A stretch of 64,000 nucleotides of DNA from Neoconidiobolus thromboides FSU 785 (Eukaryota > Entomophthoromycota > Entomophthoromycetes > Entomophthorales > Neoconidiobolaceae), in contig MU626286.1 in NCBI GenBank assembly GCA_025603075.1, forward strand, positions 1 to 64,000. Reading direction: 5' to 3'. The notes below the pieces were generated by a model. The model did no database searches. It saw only the letters and a program-made list of their open reading frames with translations, and had not been told where the DNA came from. This document shows, one piece after another, positions 55,070-64,000 of the stretch. The position numbers were made by a program, and so were the translations under genes. Numbering within the stretch: position 1 is the stretch's first letter; each line of letters starts with the position of its first letter.

Positions 55070-56352
55070 ATGCATCGCTTTTTCGGTAGTAGTAAACCAC
55101 AATTAGATAAACCTAATTTACAATCAGCAATCAAAAATGTAATTATCATATAATCTTATCTACTTTTACCAACCAACTAACCAAACTGACCTCTCTTCTT
55201 TTTCTAGGCAGATGAAAGAGTGAGTGGTATTGATTTAAAGATTAAGAAATTAGAAGCGGAATTAATACGCTATAAAGAACAATTGAGAAAGCTACCTAAT
55301 GGATCAACAAGAGTAAGTAAGATTTTTCAAGTTAAATAAAAAAAGTAGATGGAGTTTTGTTTCATACATTGTGCTTTGAGATTAACTTTACTTTTTTTAA
55401 AATAGAATAATGTGCAACAGAAATGCACAAAGTTATTGCAGCAGAGGAACATGTAAGTTTAATATATTAGCAAACAAATAAATTAGTATTAATTTTTTAT
55501 TTTAGGTACAATAGACAAAAAGAGCAAATTGAAAATCAAATATTTAGTATGGAACAAACAGAATTTACTACAGAAAATATCAAAAATAGTATAACTACAG
55601 TTAAAGCTATGAAGGAAGCTAGTAAAGAATTAAAAAGGGAATATAAAAAAGTGAATGTAGAACAGATTGAAGTAAGATTAAACTATTTTTTGTTTTATCA
55701 TTAATATTATTATTCTACAAAAATCATAACGATATAACAAAAAAAATAGAATAAACAAAATTCAGATAGTTTGTTTTATTTTTACTAACCAATTTATTAT
55801 TTTATTGCTATAAACAGTCATTACAAGATGAATTAGCTGATCTCATCGAAGACTCTTCATATATTCAAGAAGCATTAGGTAGAGGGTATGAAGTGCCAGA
55901 TGATATTGATGAATCCGAATTACAAGCTGGTAAATTCATTATGTTTCTTTACTTCTATCATAACAAAAAGAATTAAACTAAATCAAATGATTAAACAAAA
56001 CCAATGAATACTACCATTGAGAATAAATACTAATGACAATAATAGAATTAGATGCCTTGGGTGATGAATTAACTTTTGAAGAAAGTGAAGGTATTCCTAG
56101 TTATTTACAAGAAAATGACGACAAAATGCCTGAGTTTTTGGATGAATTAAATCAATTAGAAACTGAATTGGTAAGTTCAATTAATCCTTATTTAATTGGA
56201 ACATTATATTTATCTATATTTCTTTTATCTAGCCTAATTTAGAACAAAAGGCAGGAGGTAAGTGGATTCCTATAACAGAAAGTGTTTTTGAATTAATTGA
56301 TTAATTTATATTAGATAATAAACTGGAAACTAAACCAGTAAAAGCGGATTAA
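55070..56352 (+). CDS. VPS60: ESCRT-III-related protein VPS60/CHMP5
   Basis: Eight exons join in frame to about 228 residues. Vps60/CHMP5 is a Snf7-family protein that works with Vta1 and Vps4 late in ESCRT-mediated membrane scission at endosomes. The N-terminus MHRFFGSSKPQ is typical; the basic helix region contains RVSGIDLKIKKLEAELIRYK, then NVQQKCTKLLQQRNMYNRQK, the second helical part carries QTEFTTENIKNSITTVKAMK, and the acidic C-terminal half includes LADLIEDSSYIQEALGRGY, ELDALGDEL and IPSYLQE, matching the CHMP5 MIT-interacting region. The overall net charge change from basic to acidic is as expected. The last two introns are short and the final exon encodes DNKLETKPVKAD. Confidence 0.9.
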
Positions 56353-57239
56353 TTAATTGATGTCATGTAAACTAGTAGAAGCATAGTTGTTAAGTAGCAC
56401 TCAATGACTTTAAATAAATAAATGAAATCTATGACTTTTATTATCAGACTAAATAAATATAATACAAATACACGCAGATATAAACTATTGATAATATGAT
56501 AACTAATTCAATGTTATTTAGATATCAAATAAATTAGCTACAGTATGCTCTGATTTATCTAATTAGAATCCAGTACCGATTGTATTAGTTGAATAGGAAT
56601 AATTAAGTTTAAATACAAAAAGAGATATGAATAGTATTAAATAAAATTTATTTAGCAAAATTTTGATAATATAATATAGCAATTAGTTGCTTCTCTTTGT
56701 CTCTTATCTGTTCTTCAAATAGGCTGGCATAATTAAACTTTCTTTGGTTTTTTGATTATATTAAGCAATATTGATTTTTTTAGTTCTCATTTAATAATTA
56801 AATAAAATTAATTGTAAAGCACAGTTGCTATGTTTGGCTTCTTGAGATAATTTACAAATGTTGAAGTTACTTTGATTCAGCTGGTACTAATAATGTTAAA
56901 TTAGCTTTTAAATTTAAATTTAGGATTGTTATTTCATAAAAATTCGCTACTCCCAAAACTTACAAATTAGGAAAGCAACTCAAAAATCTAAATAGTTGAT
57001 AGAATGCTGGCTTAAATGTATGAGTTTGGATATGAGGATGTATTTTTTATTTAAAAAATTTACTAACAATCTTTCCACTCGCAAATAGTGTTTAAAAAGT
57101 AGAGAAGTAATGAAATAAAGAAACATCTTCATATATTTAATATTTTCATAATTAACTTACTATTGGTAATAAAATATCCTTTTTGATTAAATCTTTTTTA
57201 TCAGAAATTTCTTTAATATCTAAATTAATAGTAAGAAAA
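56353..57239. other. Intergenic region with one MITE
   Basis: AT-rich 3' flank of VPS60. MITE copy 18 lies at 57031-57132. Nothing else is supported. Confidence 0.5.
57031..57132 (+). mobile_element. MITE-like element, copy 18
   Basis: TATGAGGATGTATTTTTTA ... AACATCTTCATA, central CTCGCAAATAGTGTTTAAAAAG. It lies close to the F-box pseudogene at 57240-58195, and it is the most diverged copy. Confidence 0.7.
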
Positions 57240-58195
57240 ATTATAGTATAAATATCAATTTGTAAAGAGAACATCTTAAGATATTGTTTACTAAGGGAAT
57301 TTTTTTGGTTATAGTTATATTAGTTGATGTTAATTTAGAAAGTTTTGTTAAAAGAACATTGTAATTTTCTTCGTTATAGCTTGCTTCTAAAATTTTGATT
57401 GTCTCATGGCTGTTTTCATCTATTACTAAATCAAAACCTCTTATGTTTGTTGCCTTTATGCTTTTGAAATTATTATAATCTCCAAGGTAATCTTTAATAA
57501 AATTTAAATTAAATCTCCCATGTAACTGCAATTCTATGTTGGAAATAAACTTATCTTACGCTTTATTTTGTTGAATGGTTTATCTTGCTGCATTCAAATT
57601 TAACTTTCTTTAACTTTTTAAATATCTCTTTAAGTTCATTTAAGCCACTGAAGTTGAAATCATAAAGAAGATCTATACGAAGTAAACTAGGATGACTTGG
57701 ATTCACATTTTTAACACAGTTTTGGAAATTGCATTAGGACTTTCAATTCTTGATTGCTCTAGTTGACTTAAAATGTTTCTAAAAACTCCAAAATAATAAT
57801 ATAATTTACACTCAAAATTCTTAACCTTTTAAGCTTTGAGGGAGTTTTAATTGTATAATATTGGCGCTGGTACCATTTTGAATATTTACGCTATTCTTAT
57901 AAATTTTATCATAATCCATTGAGACATTTGGGCAGTTGTGTTTAGATACTTGACATTTATGTGATACATGAATGATTTCTCCAATAACAAGCCATCCTTC
58001 TTAATAGATTTTTCTTGATGTACCCATGGTTTATTAACCCTGACATTATTATAAAAGGAATGCCTTAAATTATAATCAATGGGTTTATCAGCTATCAGCA
58101 TCTTTCTCAATGCCTTTATTTGACAAATAGAGTTTAAACAAGCCATCTGGCTCAGAGAATTTAAATACATCTTCTAGAACCTGCGTAGATAGGAA
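57240..58195 (-). pseudogene. F-box/LRR-like family pseudogene
   Basis: From about 58195 the minus strand reads VLEDVFKFSEPDGLFKLYLS and NKGIEKDADS before a stop. This matches the F-box-like LLEGIFRLLELEKLFELCFL region of the locus at 26600-27665. Coding then continues in another frame (VNKPWVHQEKSIKKDGLLLE, matching YWTYQEKFIRENRPLM) and later as NPSHPSLLRIDLLYDFNFSG and FNLNFIKDYLGDYNNFKSIK. Several frame changes are required. It appears to be a decayed paralogue. Confidence 0.6.
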
Positions 58196-59661
58196 TTTCA
58201 GCCTAGGAGATGGCTTTTATTTTTCTATATGGCAAATTAGTAAGAAAAAAGAATTATTTTTAGTTTAGATTTGTTAAAATGGTATCAAAATTTTAAACTT
58301 ACATTTTACATGAAAAATATCATTGACTGAAAATGGAAAAGGAAAATGGAAAAGGAAAATGGAAACGTAACGGGCTAAAAGATAGTATGATTGGTTAAAA
58401 AGCAATATAAGAATATAAATGGTTTGCTTCTGAAAGTAATCTTTATTTAACTTTATTTACTTTATTTTAGCAAAGGAGTTATTTAATAAAAATTTAATGT
58501 CAGCTGGAAGTCAATGTTTGAACAAACAAAAATAGATGGAATGAAATTGATAGTAATAGACTAAATAAAAAGGGTAATTTAACTACTTCTTTTAAGCAAT
58601 CAAAGCAGGAGACTTCTAATAATTTCATTATGGATACTTATGTTTTATTATTGATTCTATTGTACCTTGCTGTTGTTTTTATATAACAAATTAAATGACT
58701 TTCAACTTTCAACTTTTTTTCGAATATTTATTATGTTTTTATTTAATGTCATCTTAAATAAATTTAGCCAGAAGTCAAAAGACGAGCTAAAGAAGGTTGT
58801 TCTCCTAATTACTACTATAATACACTTCAAAAATAGCTTTTTTAGTTTAAGCTCATCAATACAATAATAGTTAAGAAAAATAATTAGTTAAAACCAAAAA
58901 TAATAAAATTATAACAAATCCATCTAAATTGGGTTTAATATATAAAAAGGACAGGTATCGCATTTTTTACAGAAATAATCTTTAGATGCATAGGTATTAA
59001 ATTATGTAACAAAAGTAGTTCTATATTATTGTCAAATTTTGATCGATTTTTACTCACTATTAATCATTGAAAATCTAAGCCTAGTAGTTAACTGTTTTCA
59101 TTCATTGTATTTTAACCCTTCGTATACGATAGACGAACTATACTTTTTTGTTAAAGCTTGGTTATGGCACGTTTAACTTGTCTAATTTGGACTCTAAGCA
59201 AAAATTCCAGTTCAATCAAACTTTTTAAAAAGTTTGATATCTAAAGGGTTACAAAAAAAATACAAATGCAACATTTATAGCAAGCATTTTTATACAAAAC
59301 AAGTTTACACAAATGTACTTAAGAAACTAGACATTTCTTGACCAAAAATTGCTATTAAAAATACATCGTATAGCATAATACATTCATTGAACTTATAATT
59401 TTTTTTCAAGTTTTAACAAATTAATAAAGCGATTTTGAAATATCAATGATATTTTCATGATTTAAGTAGCTGTATATTTTTTAAAGTATCACTATTGTTG
59501 AGTTTTTTAAGAAGTAATATACCATGATGTATAAACTCTAAGAGAATCCGCTTTTTTATATAATGAAATTAAATAAGCATAAATATAGGTATAAATTTCA
59601 TTAATAAAATGCTATATATTTAGTAAAAAATTGATATAGAATGGAAAAATAAAGGAGAACC
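58196..59661. other. Intergenic region
   Basis: Almost 1.5 kb of AT-rich sequence; three direct copies of GGAAAATGGAAAA type lie at 58331-58365. No gene or RNA was recognised. Confidence 0.5.
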
Positions 59662-62600
59662 TTAATGTGGAATACCTAAATCATAGATTAACTTCAAACG
59701 AGACAAAAATAATGGAATATAAGACTTACCATTAGTAGCAAACTGGAAGGAATCATAGAGTACAGTACGTTTATTGCCATAAGATTCACTGATCCTAGCA
59801 ATCATAAAATCTGCAGCTGCTCGTTCTGATTTGTCTAGTTGAAAACGCCATCTTAAATTTTTGATAGTATTTTCTCCTAAAATAATGAAAAAATTATATT
59901 AATTAAATTCAACCATTATCAACTCTGTTTTTACCTTTAAAGCATGGTAAACCAGAATCCAACATCAATTGAACTACTTGAATAATTTCATTGGCATAAG
60001 GTCTAATTGAAAAGTTAAAAAATAAGCGCTTCGATCTCAATTAAAGTAATAAATCAAAATTACCTAATAGCAAGATAGGCCTTAATGCATAATTCAGTAA
60101 ACCAACGATAAGGCTGGGAAGTAGAAGAACCACCCATAACTTGTATCATTTCAGTAGTAAGCTTAAAAGGTGAACTTTCAAAGTTAATGCCACCAGGGGA
60201 TATCTCTAATATAAAACCGAAATCTGATTTATATCGCTAGCATTAGTACAATCCAGTTATTATTAAACTATAAATTACCTATATGAATAGTATGTCCATC
60301 CTTATCAATCATAATATTACCATTATGACGGTCTTTGATTTGTAAGATATAAGAAACCACAGAATAGGCTGCTACACTTTGAACATACGCATTTCTGGCC
60401 TTTATTTTTATTTAGAGTTTATCACAAAAATTAAATATAATAAATTACTTTTTGATAATCAATTGAATTATAACCACCATAAGTAGCAAGGAAATAACTA
60501 AAATAAATTAGAAGAATTCAAATAAACTACCGTTTCATTTCTTACTTATTAAGGTCATTAACCTTTTCCCTACCAAGCTGATCTCTAGAAATAGAATTGG
60601 GAATAGCATCAATAACACCACACTAAAAACAAACCAGAGTTAAAACCATTGTATTTACAAATAATAAACTTACTCCAGGTGAAGTAGCCACAATACGATA
60701 AGGGAAGAGATAAAGATCCAGTCCAAAATTAGAATAAATATTTTTAAAGATAGCTATTAATTGTAAAGCTAAAACGTCTTGTCTACAATCATCCCCTACT
60801 TTAAAGACAGCTGATTGCCAAACATCTTTATAAAGTGGTGCTTTTTCTTTTTCTTTTTCTTCTTCTAATTCTTCTGGTGTTTCATTGATGATTTCGACTT
60901 CTTTACGTATTTTAAATGTGGCCATAAAAGGCGCCTAAAATAAAATTAGATTTAATTAAGTTGATATCAAGATAATTAGCAATTACTTTAGCATGAGATT
61001 GTAAAGGTCTTCCTGATTTATAGTCAATATCAATGACTTGGCCTTCTGGATTACTAGGTAAATATACTCCAACTTCCACTTTAATTTTTTTCATTTCCTC
61101 ATCAATTTTTTTCTGAAAGAATATATCTTTAGTTTTATATAATATTACAACCATGTTTCATTTACCTTTTTTTCTTCCTTTGGTTTTTTAATGTATGGTT
61201 TCAAAATACCTGAAATACCTGTTACTTTATTAAAAAACTCGAACTCCTTATTGTAAAACTCTTTATCAGCACCAGATAATTGATGTACAATTTTTTCAAT
61301 AATCATTTCTAGTTTTTCCTTAATGACATCTGGTTCTCCTGTCGTTTCATTACGTAAAAAGTTCGCCTTCATATTCCATATAATCTGGTGTGCAAATAAT
61401 TGACTCACCCTTGCCGCATCTAATATGAATTTCTCGACATAACCGAGGCGATCATAACGTAAAGCTTGTACCGTTTGTGGGATGTAAAAGAATACTACAT
61501 CCACTGGATGGTAGTGTAATACCCTCATCGAATATTGTAAGATGTAAGGGTCGTCATTGGCTATGGTAGCTAAAAAGGAAGCTGCTGATATGGGTGGTAC
61601 TGGGGCCCAATAGAGAAGCCACTGTAGATATAATAAGTATAAAAATAACACCGATACCATTAAAATTTACCTTATGGAACAGTGGATCAATAATTTTACG
61701 CTGAGACAAAAAGTAATTTAAAGCTTCACTATAGCTGGTAACTTTAATAGGATCCTTTAAAATTAAACCTTGTAATTCAGTTTCTATTACAGATTGTTTA
61801 AAACGATCATGAAGATGCAAGGCTAATTTAGGATTAATATCCCATGCTAATCGGATCGCCATCCTCCAACTATCCTATAATGCGAGATATATATGTTAAA
61901 TCATTTTTGATTAACTAATTATTATACTCTTTACCTCAGTCATGAATTTTTCAATATTGTTGATACCATCGGATTGCATAGGATCAGTAGCAGTAGGAAC
62001 TGGATGATTTAAAGTCCTAAGACGACTCAATTCATTTTCAGTTAACAATTGTAATAATCGACGGCTCTTTTGAAATTGTAAAATGATTTCTTCTTTTGAT
62101 TTATCTAAAATAAATCGATCATTGGCTTTGGCTGATTTAAACTCATTGGTATCATTGAACAAAATTGATAAGCTAGAATTCTCTCTACTGCTTGCTTTAG
62201 TCAAATCTAATAAATTCATATTTAAGATCTCAGTATCCATATCCAAACTTTGTTTAAATCGTGCCATCATATTAAATTCATCTATACATAATTGTTTATT
62301 TCCAGAACTATTCCATCTAATAAAATAATAAATAGTAAGATTTCTATTCTTTTGCTATAAATATAAATTTTTTACCTTGGAGGAGTCATAAACCATGCAA
62401 AAGCAAATCCATAAAGTTCACTACGGAATCTAGTTTCATAAATTGGATCCAAATTATTTTTTCTCAACATTTTAAGTCCTAATAATAATAATCGAAAGCG
62501 AGGTTCTCTAGCCACTGGATTGGTAGTAGTATCCTTTGCATTTTTAAATGTGATAAGTAAAATACGCGCAATAATCTGTAAGATTTCTGGATTCGTATTT

Positions 62601-64000
62601 GTGAATGCGTCATAACGAGTGACAAAGAATTTGATCCAAGTAGCATGAGGATTGATAGAGTTATACACCAATTTAAATTTACTTGATTTAACTTGTGGGT
62701 CCGTAGGTGTATACTCCATCTTTTGTACAAATGGATTGGCGGTATCTAACTTGATGGAAAATAACCCTTTCTTTTGTACGATTGTCCAAATCCAACAAAA
62801 TTGTATCTCATTCATTAATCTAACTTCAAGATCGCTTCTTTCTGTAGATACCCACGACCAGATACTTGATGCTAACTTAATTGATTCTGTAGTAAATATA
62901 TAAACTGGAATCCAACATACATAACGTATTAAATCATAATCTACTTTATCTTTTTGTAATACTAACCAAGCAGCAGCTTCATTGAGGGTAATCTTAAGTT
63001 CATTCTTACTTATAGGAGTATGGGTTTTTGACAGTCCATAAAGCTCCTTAAGTTTAACCTTTAAACTTATGAGGTATTCTTCTGCTCCCTTTCCATTGAC
63101 TCCATATTCTAAGGATGACACTCGGCCATTAAAGTACGATTTCATTATTGAGCTTCCTGAAAACTGGGATGTATTATCGGGTGGCGAAGCTGCCAATTGA
63201 TTGATTAAATCTAAATTTATTATTATCTCATTGTTATAAAATCAAATTAAGTAAGATTACTTGAAGATTGATGAAATTGGGGAAGTAAACGACCATATTT
63301 CATAGCTAATGAACGACCATAATGAATACCAGTTGAAGTTTCATAAGTAGCGGTTTCATAAAGATAAGCCTATATCAATAAATAAATAAATTTTTTGATC
63401 AATTATTGAGATAAAATCAACCTGTAAATGATTATCCATTTCTGAGGCAGCTACATTTTTACCAGAATGCAACCATTTATTAACTGAGTCACTAAATTGG
63501 GACAGTAGTTGCTTACGATAGTTATAAGAATCAGGTAGCTGAATTGTAACGCCCACTAACTCTGAAGTGAATTCAAATACTGGGCAATACTAACAAAAAA
63601 TAAGTTTAGATCAAAACTGAAAGTATATTAAATAACCTACCTCATCCTGCATTTCCCCTTCACAGCCTTGCCATAACAACTGTAACAATTCTAAAGCAGT
63701 ATATAAGATCCTACGGTGATAAATTAACTGTGGAAAAGCATCAAAGAACTTTTTAGCACAATGTAAAGATACTAACACCATCTTTTCAACACGATGGCAA
63801 CAATTAACCAACACGTTTTGAAGCTGAGAAATAACTGAATTATTGAGGATTAATCCTAAGCCCACATTTTGAGATTCTGCCAAGAATTTAGTCGATACCT
63901 ATGATAAATTTAATAATATCAAAATAAGCTTTTAAAACGATATTACATCATCAGCGATGGCTTCTACTAATACAGCCAATTTACTAACATTAACCGATTC
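59662..64000 (-). CDS. STT4: Phosphatidylinositol 4-kinase III alpha (STT4/PI4KA), 3' part
   Basis: The gene enters from the right edge and ends at TAA 59662-59664; the N-terminal half is outside the window. It makes PI4P at the plasma membrane. Many exons separated by 40-60 nt introns are joined in frame. The last ones contain the PI4K signature set: [20 protein letters not shown] near the accessory helical/PH-like boundary, [35 protein letters not shown] with the ATP-binding Lys, [16 protein letters not shown], the catalytic [14 protein letters not shown], then [34 protein letters not shown], and at the end [21 protein letters not shown], comparable to the IPY terminus of PI4KA. Upstream exons (61,150-64,000) encode the helical region. 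Kinase motifs are complete, so the enzyme is presumably active. Confidence 0.95.

Overview
The window is nuclear DNA of a eukaryote, most likely an early-diverging, strongly AT-rich fungus. Genes carry many short introns (about 45-60 nt, usually GTAAG...TAG, often with a CTAAC-like branch point). They encode eukaryotic core proteins such as ORC2, EED, HSP90, COQ9, a type III PI 4-kinase and SUMO E1. A fungal-type Na+/K+-ATPase-like P-type pump and a KDEL (not HDEL) ER signal fit a non-Dikarya fungus or a close relative. The exact lineage is inference. No prokaryotic operons, CRISPR arrays, rRNA or tRNA genes were seen.

Positions 1-28,300 are accessory and strongly rearranged. Two intact genes (2775-3899 and 17135-18253, both minus) encode a secreted family of about 373 residues with ten conserved cysteines that I do not recognise. 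A third copy is reduced to its first 40 codons (20400-20516). Their 5' flanks are also duplicated, and a 95-bp exact repeat at the window edge predicts another unit to the left. Working genes in between are an RGS-like protein, an ER FKBP, the tRNA deaminase subunit TAD3/ADAT3, SUMO E1 subunit AOS1, mitochondrial bL36, ketopantoate reductase and DENR/TMA22. Decayed copies of several neighbours follow: two of the reductase (19372-19929 and 21778-22747), one of bL36m (21242-21509) and one of TAD3 (24228-25646). These show repeated segmental duplication followed by decay.

Positions 28,300-36,200 hold a protein with three helix-turn-helix-like repeats around a charged coiled coil, then a compact DNA/chromatin group: ORC2 (minus) divergent from EED (plus), which is tail-to-tail with a probable MCM10 (minus). 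Positions 39,600-56,400 are conserved housekeeping genes: Na+/K+-type ATPase, HSP90, COQ9, a probably myristoylated PI-PLC-X protein, DPM1, an unrecognised low-complexity helical protein and the ESCRT protein VPS60/CHMP5. The right end (59,662 to the edge) is the 3' part of PI4K III alpha (STT4).

A short element of about 100 bp with TGGGGATGT inverted ends, behaving like a TA-targeting MITE, occurs 18 times. Sixteen copies lie in the left 38 kb, one at 43 kb and one at 57 kb; none lies between 43.2 and 57.0 kb. Two copies sit inside the TAD3 pseudogene. A decaying F-box/leucine-rich-like family is represented by three broken loci.
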